Assembly (NCBI GenBank): GCA_914767715.1
Contig: OU612066.1
Coordinates: 11,413,001-11,477,000, forward strand
Length of the DNA stretch: 64,000 bases
Origin: Membranipora membranacea
Taxonomy: Eukaryota; Bryozoa; Gymnolaemata; Cheilostomatida; Membraniporidae
Direction of reading: 5' to 3'
Shown here: piece by piece, positions 11,531 to 23,283 of the stretch
Position numbering within the stretch: position 1 is the first letter of the stretch
Layout: every line of letters begins with the position of its first letter
Notes under the pieces: generated by a model
Databases searched by the model: none
The model's input: the letters and a program-made list of their open reading frames with translations, nothing else
What the model was told of the DNA's origin: nothing
Position numbers and translations under genes: made by a program

Positions 11531-14500
11531 CAACGTTAATTAGCAATGAAGGCAAGCAAATATGAGTTGTAGAATAAGAGCCTAAGAGGGCTTTCTTTGC
11601 TCAACGAGAACTGTTTGATACTTACTTAATCAGTTGCTGTAATATATAATATACATAATATATTCTGTATACATATTACATATAGTGTAGCCTGTAAAGA
11701 AGTAGTTGGGCTACACACTTTTGCTTCCACAACTGGCTAGTCACTACTCATTATGTGCCTCTTCTGTTTGAGTGATGTGGTGAAGAGTCAGGGATGAAGT
11801 TTGCAAGAATCTACAAGATTTGTTGTTGGTTGGCGGTTGGTTATTATGCTATTGTATCACAACATAGATAGGGTTATTAACTTCATGTCTATCAATTTCA
11901 TATCAACTCGTTTGCTGATTAGTTACCTGGACCTACTATCGACCTACAGCACACTAGAGGATGAAGCTAGTTTAAAGCATATAACAAATTGCTATGCACT
12001 CTTCATAAAACTAGCATAGCGTAGCAAGCATGGGTCACCAACTCAAAGCCAATCCATAACAAATCCATCGTAGTAGCCTACTTGGTTGCACCTAAATAAA
12101 GAAATACTATTTTTGATAGAGCTTTGGCACACATTCACGCAGCCTCCTTGTTAGTTGTGTGGTAGGATAGTTTTATTACTATAAGTTGAAAGGTTCTTTA
12201 ATAAGGTGATAATAACCATTTTTGTCACAAGAAAAACATTGTACCCTGTATGCTTTTAATTCTATCATGAAAACCACAGAAACAGTCCTGCCTGGAGGTG
12301 TCTTTTGTTCTATTCGTTTAAGCAAAAAAGGCTTGCAGCAAAGTTTTGCACCTGCAATTTTGGTGGTGTACCAGTCAGTCTATTCAGGCATTCTTCATGA
12401 TGATCATAAATAAGCATAATTCTCCCAGTCTTTTAAACTTATAATTGTCATCATTGTACCCAGTGTACCTACTTTATTGGCCTTGAGTACTGAGTATTTT
12501 GATTAGTTTCATAGGCTAGAAATACTAATTAGGTTGTCTTGTCCTCATCCTGAAAGATGGACCAATTTGATTCATTGCAAATGTTTTCCGGTGACCTGGT
12601 TGTTATTATTCCCGGAGATTTTGCCATTACAGCCAGCTGAATTTAAGAGACTGATTTCTTGGATTTATTATATTATTGATAATATTGGGATATAGCGAAT
12701 TAATTAAATTTTTTCATACATTCTAATTTTGAGGTTATTTGGTGGAGTTTGTACTTTTTTGAATTCTATCAAGGAGTAACTCCTTAATTCTAGGCAATTG
12801 ACTGGGCTCATTGACTTTGCTCTTGCAAGTCTCAAACTTGCAATAGTGCGTGTCTGTGTCTTCAATGGGAAAACTAAGATGTGTTGAAGCCCACCTTAAC
12901 CAAAGGTCTCTGCCCAGTCACTTAATTTTTCATCCATAACAATTTCGAGCATAGATTTGTAGAAAGATATATTGCCGGAGTGGTGGGAAATAGAGACACA
13001 AACAGGCAATTACAGTGACAGTTTGGGTCAATGATGAGTCTCTCACATGCTTGTCTCTCTCTTGTATAGGCAAAACCGTCGCCACAGGCCAGGCTCTAAA
13101 CTTGCATTGCTGCCAACCACCCCTGCCCCTTGGTTTGTCATGTGACTTATCATGAATGGGTAAATGGGTATCATCTGCGGCCATGATTCAGAAGTAATGA
13201 TAAGCTGAAATATGGCTTTGCTTATGCATGCCTCTTTCTGGGCCCATCATAATTAACACGAGCATTAACATTCTTAAGATATGTTCACCACGTCCTTATC
13301 CATCCAAGTATCAAATTAAAAAAACATTTATCATTTATATGACTTGAAAGGTTTAGTGGTTGTCAGATCCCAATCTTTATGCCAGCTAGCTCCTCTCAGT
13401 AACAGAAAGATATGGCCAAGGAAAATGTACTCCTTACTCACTTCAATATGTAACTAATATCATCAGTGAAATCTCCCCAGTTGCGATCGTTTCAGGCAGT
13501 AGGAGGTAGTTTTATTGAAAGACAATATTTTGTGGGTGGGCTGATTGGTATGGGCTGATTGGTATATTTTAGGTTGGTAGGATTTTACCATTCTCCAATG
13601 TCAATCACCAGCTGCTCTATAACTTCACTGCACACTCATTATAGGGAGGTTGTGTAACCAGTTTTAAATTGTCATACCAATGCAGTACATGTTCATCGTA
13701 ATGACATGCTACCAGTAGATGTTACGTGATATTTTGATAAGAAGATTGCTTGGTATAGTGAGTACATAGATCACTGGTGAGTTCTCCTGACAACAACACC
13801 TCACTGTGGCCTGTATTTATTTTCTGTATTGAGAGAAGATTACGAAGAATAGTTTGTGGTGGTGGCTTTGAACAGTGTGAGTAGTGATTGTTATTGTTAT
13901 GTTAATTGTTTGTAATTGTTGCTTGTGGAGAGCCGGTATGGAAAGTGGAAGGATTCATTTGGCTTCAGCGTCATACTTTCTCTCAATCTTAACTGCCTGG
14001 CAAAGTCCAAGTATCGACAGTAACGTGGATGTAGGTGTATTCTACTTGTGATGGATTCAGAAAAAAAATGACGATTATTTATTTCGGTGAATTATTTCTT
14101 GATTTTGAAAGCTCCCTATAGGAATTTGCATGGTAAAATCTATGCTGGTAGGGTATGGTCTATATTGGTATCAAATTTTGACCTGAATAAATGTTCGATC
14201 GACCATCAAGTGAATTTGAATCACCCTAACATTCATCAACGTCACATGGATGGACCTCGCATTGCTGAGAAAACAGGGCATGTGCCACAACAACGCATCA
14301 CAAACTGGTCTCAGATAAGTTTCCAGCTATATTTAAAACCCTGTTGTATTGAACATCAGGTTTTCACTATCAAAGTTGGCCTTAAACTGACCTCTATAAG
14401 ACTTGTGGAAGTCCCTGAAAGGTACAGTGCCAAGCAAGAGGCCTATAAACTACTCATAAATAATGATAGTTTCATCCTAAGTCTAAGATGATAAACCCAT

Positions 14501-17500
14501 AAATAAGAATAAATTAATAGGTAAACTATGAAAATAACACCCCTATAAACTGTAATGTAGTATATGAGTTAAATATGTCTTGGCTTTGAGGACCTCTGGG
14601 AGCTAGGAGGTTCAAAGTAGGACTGTCATCGTGATGTTTTCCATAATATATCTTGGCATTGATGTTGTACTCATCACTCTCAACTTAGCAAAGTATTCTG
14701 CCGGGACTTGATGAAAACCCAGTGTCTCAACAACGATTCACAGTCTTGTCTTGTCTTATGTGGTGGTGGTATGAGACCGTACACTCCAGAGAATAGGTGA
14801 TTGACACCTCTTGCACTCAAAGACCCCTGGACACTTTTGAGTATTACTGATAGAGCACCTCCATGATGTTAGACCAATGACTATGTTTCATCTGTCTGTG
14901 TTGTGATTATGAGAGTTGTCTGAGTTTGATATTATGGGTGATTTGTGAGAGTTGTTGGTTTAAGTTGTCATTTGTTTTTTGTGGTTTGTGGCTAGGAAGA
15001 AGCCAGGGTAAGTCCCTCGTGATGAGAGTATGAAATCCTACCTGGGACCTCTCGCTTGATCAAAGCTCCTTTCTTTTCACCATATGGTTGCATTCCAAAT
15101 ACGAAGCGGTGATAATGTGACCTCAAAAGATCGCACATGGGCTCAAACAAGACTAATGCCAAAAATAGTTTACCTTCCCCAATGTTTTTTTTAATATGAA
15201 CAGGTTGGGTGGAGTCTAGAAAACTGATTAAACCTAATGTCAGTTAGGGCAATGAACTCCCTTCATTGGTTAGGGGCTCAATAGATTGAAAGCTAGTGCG
15301 TATCTTTTTTGTAGGTGGGGCTTCTCCAAAGTTTCAAGGCACTGATTGTGTTTCATTGCTCTCAACTTCACTAATGTTCTTGTGGTGATTTTATGCGTTG
15401 ATATTTTGTGTCTGTACATTGCTGACGTCATTCTTCACATAGGAGAGGTAGAGAGAGTTGATTGCATGGAAACAGGAGTCGATTGGCGCTATCAAGTGAA
15501 GTCAGTGAGAGAGTAGGATGTACTCAAGTAACCCAGTCCCATGTGGTGCATTATGATATTTTCAAAGCATACTGAGGTGTTACGACTGATTATGACATTA
15601 TATCTAGGGATTGCTGAGCTCGATTATGCAATCATGAATGTGCCGAATGTTTTCTTAGATGGAGAAGTAATTGGCTGGAAGAAGTAGGAATGAAAATGAG
15701 TTAGATCATCACTTTATCTTGATTATGTGTTGAGGATTTGGCTTTGAACTAGATAGATAGATGAGACAGTCTAGCGTGTACCTGCTGGTCAAGGGAAACT
15801 CTATCTCCCTCAGCCTATAACTTGACATGCATTCCTTAGAGAATTGTGAACTATTGAAAGTGAATGTAGATTGTACTTAATTCTATTCTTTCAACAAATA
15901 GGTGAAATACAAAAGCATATTGAATAGAGAAGTCCAATAGCTTCACTAAACATTGAACATTGATCTTGCAGATAAATGGATTTGTTATTGGGCAGTGTCT
16001 ATGAGAGAGCTTATTAAGCAACCTAAAGCGGAAAACCTAGTAATTTGTGCTGCTGTACTCACACAGAATATAACTTCTCTGCTCAGACACAGAGTTACAG
16101 GAGCTTATTTGCAGAACTGAACCTCATCATCTTATTAATTGGTGAGCTTACCAAATTTATTTCAACTGTCTGCAGCTGTATTGTGTTGTGTGTCTGTGAG
16201 GGCTGTTGTCTTGACCTCACTGTGTGATATGGACCCTTCTGGCTTTAGTAGCCTACATACTGTACACCAAAATTAATCACTCAACATCAAGAAAAGAAAT
16301 AACCTGGTGACATATATGGTGCTAGTCAGGGATTTCCGCCCCTGGGCTTCTCAATTCCGAGCAATAGCAGTTACCTTTCCATGCCAGCTGTAACTCCCAC
16401 ATAACCCTTTTATATTTCAAACCTTTCCCACTTTTGAATGTTGCTGAATGAGTTTTGTGATATTCACGCAAAGTCAAACTGATGGTGCAATTGAAAAACA
16501 TGAAATGGTTAGTCAGGCTTCTGCCTCTTCTTTGTCCATGTAGTGTGAGTAGTCACAGTATCCTTACTAGACTCCTTCAAATTGAGTTGGTATCTCTGAT
16601 GGAAGACCAGTATCTTGCTCACCGGCACAGCAGGAAAAGTAAATCATCTCTGTCCTCTAACTCCTTGATGTCATACCCATGACCTCATTGAATGGGTAGA
16701 GGTTGTTGTTGGGCCTGAAAGTCTCGCAATTTAGCACAGAGGTTGAATTATTGTATCAATTGGTTTTCACGGTTTCTTCTCACTTGGGTATAAAGCTGAA
16801 GTAAACTGTGTAAGAATCGGTAACAAGACAAGCAGACTGTTGCTGGGCGAAATGGTTTTACTCAAAATGTATTAGACACCCTCTAATAACCAGTATATTA
16901 ACCGATATATTATATCCTCTGATACACAGCAACAGATAGACTTCCAAACTATACTCTCTCCTACATTTTGGTCCCTGGTCACCAAAAGTTTACTCCGGGA
17001 TGCTTCTATCTATTGGCTGTATAATTAAATTCATCCTTATTTATTCACCTTCACACTATCTTATCTTATGTCATAAACTTCAAGAATTGATAATATTATT
17101 GCTGTTGCACTCAGTATGCAATTGGTTTAATTGTTTCTCACTCTGACCCAGAGATGACTTTGAGATTAGTGTTTCTATATAATTATATGTATAGTCATAA
17201 AATTATATTGTGGTCATATTATAGCAGTGACAAACAAAGTAGGTGTACCTTTCAAAAGGAGGGTTGGTTATACCAGGGAGTTTGGGACCTGGTTATACAA
17301 GCTTTGGTAGTTCATTGATAGATAGAAGATTGCCTCCCGATTCTATAACGTGACTTATTGTTTAATTTGTACTGACTGCTTGACTTCCAGGATACTGCCA
17401 TCAGCAGAGCTTCAATACTGTTCAGTCATAATGTTTAATTGTTTTCTATCTAGTGTGATGAGCAGGACTAAATTTCCTCTTGACTCTGTAAAAACCTAGG

Positions 17501-18518
17501 CATGTCTGTCTTGCCAGTAATTACTTAACTTGTAAGAAGCGGACAACTTCAAAGTCTCCATCCCTTTACATTATCATTTTTGCCTGGGCACCATAATTAA
17601 GCAACACCTTTCAAACATGTTCAATTTACAAAAATAGAGTCAAAGAAGTACTTTTCAATTCAAAGAGAAAAACTACTACTAGATCACGCCTTAACTACCT
17701 ACAATGTTATGTGTAGCAGCTGATTCTTGCCCAATAACCAGCATCGGTTTTTTATACATTGCATCATTATCTCTTTCAAATTCTCTGGTGGGCTGTTAGT
17801 TTAATCTAGGAGTACTCATAAGTTCAATGAACTCGCTAGACAGATATTATTAAGAGTTCATTGATTTGATCAGAGTTAGATTGTTGTTGTCTTTTTGGTT
17901 GAATAGCACTCTTTATTTATTGAGCTTGCAACGAGTAGTCAAATCAAACAGTAAATCGATCAGAAATCGCAAGTGATCACCCTGTGTACCAATGCTGCAG
18001 TACTGTGTTAGGGTGATTTTGCAAAGAGGTTTGACATAAAATTTGGCATGCCTCTTACTACGACCAAGTTTTATAACACTGTCAAATTCCTCAGTTACAC
18101 AACAAAAGTTCCCAAACAACGCAATAGTGCATCAAAAAAGCAAAAATGCTCCTTAAAATGACACGGTCTACTTTGTCATCCAGGAAATCGGTCGAATAAA
18201 GTTCAAAATAAAAATTAAAACCATGCAAACAAGCCAATCATAACATTGTCCACAGAATATCAACCGATTAACCGAGATATCCATGGATACATAGAAAGTC
18301 AGTCAACATGAAGTATTCTCATTGCAGATATATAAAAGACATAAGTTTGTTTATTTATTTATTCTTCAAACTAATCTTACCCAGTTCAGACTGAGCTCAA
18401 TTATGGACTTTTGCAGTGTTCATAGTGACTTTCTACAGCTTAATTTGGAGTTACCTCCTGTGTTATATAAATTTCTAAGGTAGGCTCTTACCAGTTGGCT
18501 CAATGACCTCAATGCTTA

Positions 18519-18541
18519 AATATATATATATATATATATAA
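18519..18541 (+). repeat. (TA)n microsatellite
   Basis: Pure AT dinucleotide run in the gene-free region. Confidence 0.9.
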
Positions 18542-18810
18542 ATGATATAATATAATATAATATATCCACTTTATTCACTGATCAAGCATATTTAAGGATT
18601 TATGCATATAAGACCATGTGGTACATCAAGTAGTCAGGCCTCTGTTTTTAAGGGAGGTTAAATAATGTTTCACAGTCAAATTCGTTGAAATTCACAGTAT
18701 TGATATGGAAATAAAACTAAATTCCATAGATAGAGGAGGGCTGTGCAATCACTATGGTTCCATGCTTCGATTTTGTGGTTCACTCCAATTTCGAATTGTT
18801 AGAATCCAGA

Positions 18811-18977
18811 TGCTGCAGATTCTGAATCAAAAATAATTTTTATCCAATTATAAGCGGTCATCAAGATAACCCTCTTTTCAGCACGTTTTTCCTATGCGGC
18901 GTGGGTTAAAAGTACCAAACTGGAGAGAGGACAACTCCGAATGGAGGCCTAAATCAGAGCTCAGAAAACTGTCTATA
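18811..18977. repeat. Single arm of the fold-back element of 2138-2637
   Basis: Aligns to the right arm at 2465-2626, sharing TTCTGAATCAAAAAT, the GGCGTGGGTTAAAAGTACCA region and GAGCTCAGAAAACTGT, and ends GTCTATA. No inverted partner was found nearby. Confidence 0.75.
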
Positions 18978-19684
18978 TAGTGGCCTTGTGTGCGGTTGAG
19001 TCTGTTATTTGCTCTTGTTTCTTACTGATAGTGTTGTACAGTGTAGTGTCTGTCTAGATGTTCCTCAGCAGATGTCCAAAGATAGTTCAGTATTGGTTGA
19101 TGATAACAGAAAGTCTTCTCATGCTATGTTGAGTTTTATTAGGATTAGGATTCATTTGATTCCATCAAAAGTGAATTCCAAAATACATCAAAATATCCAG
19201 GAAACAGGCATGACTTGCCAGTTGACCACGCCATCAAATTTAACTACCATATTAAAATTATCCTTGGAAGTGACAGTCTATTATTCTATTGTGTTAGATT
19301 CTGCTTATCATGATGACATTGCAGTCCTTGTATAACACCATGGATAAATCGGTCATACGATTAGGATGTCCAACAATGAAGGTTCTACCAGCAATAGAAT
19401 TGACAACTTGGAGGTTGGAACAATTTGATGCCGTTTTCCTTTGCCTGCTATATAATAACATCAAAAATTGTGTGGAAGCCAACAATGATATTGATACCTG
19501 AAGTTGATATTTGCAACAGAATTTAACATTTTCAATCCTGTCTGTGTCGCCCTGATTATTTTTCAATTTGTATTCGGCAATCTTTTTAGAAAATATTTTA
19601 CATTCGGGCGCCGAAGTACAAGAAGAGAAAGCGAGGAAAATTATAACAAAATAATGATGCTATATAAAAATAAAAAAGTGTAAA

Positions 19685-19686
<2 letters not shown>

Positions 19687-19718
<32 letters not shown>

Positions 19719-19719
19719 G
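19687..19719 (+). repeat. (TAA)n microsatellite
   Basis: About eleven AAT units; reads as poly-Tyr on the minus strand, which is an artefact. Confidence 0.9.
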
Positions 19720-20903
19720 ATATTTGCACAAACCTTTGGCATAGAATAAAAAGACAATGGTAAGCTGTTGAAAAATTTACCAATGGCTGTATCAAGTTTT
19801 TTTTCATTACATTGAAGGTCACAACCAACTCCAGGGTGTCACTGATTTATCATCATCATTGGAAAAAATGAATGATTAACCAAAAAAATGCATCTTTTGT
19901 AGCTTTCAACCGAATGAATGATTCAAGGAATCACCGAAAAGTGCTGTGGCTGCATGTTACTTTTTTTGTTTGTCTTTGACAATTTTTGTTGGCAGCTACA
20001 TCATAGATTTCGTAACAGTGCCAAAACAGTAATTGAAAGATAATTAATTCGATCAAGTAGACCAAATGCTTTTGTACTACGCATTTGAAAGTAGATAGGC
20101 TACTAAGTACATTCAATAATAAGAGATTGTATCTAGTGTTATTTATCCCTCCACTTTCTTTTTCTGTTGTTTCTAAGCGCTACAGCAGGGAGGGTCCCAC
20201 CCTCCCTGGCTACAGCATGTTATGATCTCATAAACCAATTGCGATTTATCTGCTCATTTCACCGCATGATTTGGCTTGTGAAGAAATAATGTAAAATCAA
20301 GGTCATCTATTTATTCCATAGTCGTTGCCCCCATATTGGCCAGCTGATCCCCGCCGGCCATAAATCTTATCATTTCCTACCACAAAACTGACCTCAAACA
20401 TTCATATTTTGTGTTTTATAACAATCCGTATCCACAATTATAAAACTATTTTTGTCTGGAAACAGTAGAAATGGCTTAGTGCATGTCCATATCTATACAT
20501 AAGTGTTTAGGGTAGTCAGATGAGGAAGAGGCCCTTTTTTTGCCTTGTATCTATCAGCATAAGGCTTCAAAGCTCAATAATTGTCATAGCAAAAAATTGA
20601 AATAGCTCTATCTTTAGACAATGACCTCAAATCTCAATGTGGAAAATATAATAAGGAGGATATTGGTGAATATATAATAATAGATTCAAATCTGTGCTTT
20701 TAAGTGTCATCTGTGTGTATTTGGCCCCAACTAAGTGTCACTCAAAAATAAGGAGTAATTTTATATGACCCACAAAAAAATCATGTCTTAAATCCTCTTA
20801 AATAATCATGTTGAGCATCCTTAACCCAAATAGTAATTAATGGTAGATAAAATAGCCTGACATGGAACTCCAATGCAAAGATGTGCCCTACTGGGCAGTT
20901 TCA

Positions 20904-20930
20904 GATATATATATATATATATATATATAT
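20904..20930 (+). repeat. (AT)n microsatellite
   Basis: Pure AT dinucleotide run. Confidence 0.9.
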
Positions 20931-22628
20931 GAATGACTCACTGTCCAGGGTTTTTATTGGTACCAATAGTGGGATGTATAATATATGACACTTTATTGCA
21001 CAAATATGTGTATATCTATATATATACAATATTCTCTTTGAGAACAGAACTCAAACAAAAACATGTGATCATTAATAGAGCATCTATGTAAAAAAATTGT
21101 CTGCTCTTCTCTCAAATTAGAGAAAACCTAAAAAAGTTGCCATCCAAAAAGGAAATGTAGTGCTATCAGGTAACTCAGAGCAGACAAAACAGAAAATAGG
21201 TAAATTTTACTGAGAAAGGTCACGTCTCCGGAATATCTTACCAAAGATACTAAAATACTGTTACCACTACCATTGTCGTGCACAATAATACCCCCAATAT
21301 TTTTGCAGATTAAGCGGCCTCCACATCTTGATTAAAAAAGTTTTTTTTCGTTGGATGTAATTAACACTAAGTTTTAATGATCATATCTCAAGTCTTGGTA
21401 CTAAATAAATCAAACAATAATGACAATTACTGCATTATTATCATTGTAATTATCCAATTCAAGCACGCAGTCATACATTTTACCCCCTTCCTAAGACCTT
21501 TTGACAAGAGGCGTAGACTAACAATTTACACATGTGTAGATGGGAATTTAGAGAAAGGGAAGATGAAGGGCGGTGGCCAATGAACAGGGAGCAAAAAAAT
21601 TTATAGACATTCTAATAATGACGAGGTATTGCGGCCTCTGAAAGCGACCTTTCAAACCAGACCAAGGGGATCGACAAGGTCAAATCATTTGACACAAGTC
21701 CTATCTCATATCCACACCGCTGAAGTTTTGTGGCAGTTGTAGCTGCAGAATTTCTAGTAGTTATGTTATATTATATAATATAGTATAATGTTTACAGTAC
21801 CAGCAGAAGAAGCAAATCAGTATGTGTAGATGTATTGCCGATAATAGATCAATCTTGACGCGGGTATGCTGGAGTGATTGTCTCTGACAGCGTTGTTATT
21901 GACTCTGTATTGGAATCACTCATTGCTGTTCTGTTTTGAGGTTTGGTTTGGCAGCTTTTGGGATACACTTGGGTCGGCTCACTGTTGCGGTATTACAAGG
22001 AATTCAACTGTTATTGATAACTCTTTGTACATTCAGTCGGTGAGAATTCCGCATCGCCTTGCTCGGTATTTATATTTAGCTCAAAACTGCAAAACATGTG
22101 CAGCACACTGATAACATATTATAGCTAAGTATTCTAGATGCTCAGATTTCGTCAACTGGATAAATGTTCTTCATTACTATTGTCTGTTGTGTCTTATGAA
22201 ATTATCTAAGTAAGCGAGCAGTGAATTCATTGTTTCCATAGAAAACGGGCTTTTTTGGAGGCCATATGAGCATAATCTGATTACTAGTTTGACCAGCTCA
22301 AGGCCTATAAGTTACAACAAGGCTAACCTGAAAGTCAAAAATGTTCTCATCAATTTCCGTCCGTGGCCACCTTAATTTTAGTATAAATTTGCCTGCGGCT
22401 AAATAACTCTGCTTTGGATACACGGAGTTATGAAGGCCTATCAGTTTGACTACCCCAATTAGGCCCACACAGTGATTTGCAGCGATGAGTACCAAGTACA
22501 TTCTACGCTCTGTACTATAGGTCACTTACAGTTGTACCCTGTATTTTATAGGGGCTAGTTACATACAAAATTATACTTGTGTTCCCAAGAGGAATAAATA
22601 GTATTTACAGTCTATTGGGGGGGGGGGG

Positions 22629-22672
22629 GGGTGACCCATAGACCTACTAATAAGTAGGTCTATGGGGTGACC
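22629..22672. mobile_element. Micro palindromic element 2 (28 bp) with 8-bp target duplication
   Basis: Element 22637-22664 consists of the arm CATAGACCTACT, a 4-nt loop AATA and the exact inverted arm. GGGTGACC lies directly on both sides (22629-22636 and 22665-22672). It sits about 0.6 kb upstream of the nuclear receptor ATG, next to a 15-base poly-G run. Confidence 0.85.
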
Positions 22673-23196
22673 TTATGTCAGTCCCATTTTTTGCACGCCA
22701 CGTTGAGGCCTTATAAGAAGTCAATTGGGCAAGGAAATGTAAACGAGCGGCGAATTTTGCCACTCTAATGATTCGAGGCGAGCTATATCTCCAGCGAATT
22801 GGCCCCTCTACAATATATAAAATCTTAGTTTCATAATAATCACAATTATAGATTCAAACTTGTACGATAACGTCATAGAGTAAAGGGATCATGTATTGTA
22901 GCTCATAAATTATAAGGGTTACTATGGGGATCATTGGACCCCTGCCCTGTCCCTATTAATAGTATGGCATGTCTCTTCCAATGAAAAATATAACTTATTG
23001 TGCCTGGGTATTATGTTGGCAAGTAATGCCTGTATTGATCGGTGCGTGATTTACTCAATGGAGTTAATAATGTGGTCACATGATCTGCACAGCCCAATGG
23101 GTGCTATCACTTATATTCACATTCATCATCTAGGTTGCTAACCCGATAGGTCGGCACTGTTGCATGTGAAGGATACACATGCAGTTCCTGGGCTGG

Positions 23197-23234
23197 TATA
23201 AATTGCTAGAGGAATTTCTCTCAAGGAGTCATTG
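23197..23234 (+). promoter_or_regulatory. Candidate core promoter of the nuclear receptor
   Basis: TATAAATT lies at 23197-23204, and an initiator-like TCATTG lies at 23229-23234, about the usual 30 bp downstream. The receptor's ATG follows at 23284, which would give a 5' UTR of about 53 nt without an intron. Just upstream, at 23163-23185, is a perfect inverted repeat, TGCATGTG / CACATGCA, with a 7-bp spacer; each arm contains an E-box-like CATGTG. Position and spacing are seen; promoter function is inferred. Confidence 0.45.
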
Positions 23235-23283
23235 TTGAAGAAATACACCTGGTTCACAGGTTACTTGGAAAATCTACTCTACC

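Larger units (their letters stand above)
9835..23196. other. 13.4 kb intergenic region between HTT and the receptor
   Basis: Apart from the SINE, the fold-back arm, micro element 2 and microsatellites, I see no supported gene. Open frames are short (the longest is 134 aa at 14087-14491) and lack recognisable domains. HTT and the receptor diverge from it, so both promoters and possibly untranslated exons lie here. Non-coding RNA or lineage-specific genes cannot be excluded. Confidence 0.5.

Noticed and set aside
11276-11533. Minus-strand frame containing WDSNPRP
   Set aside because: Reverse translation of the tRNA-like SINE head, a known false-positive peptide.
14087-14491. 134-aa open frame in the HTT-receptor intergenic region
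   Set aside because: No recognisable domain, no splice or promoter support, composition like non-coding DNA; length is possible by chance over 13 kb.
19009-19335. 108-aa open frame
   Set aside because: No motif or signal peptide evidence, no neighbouring exons; it starts just after a repeat arm.
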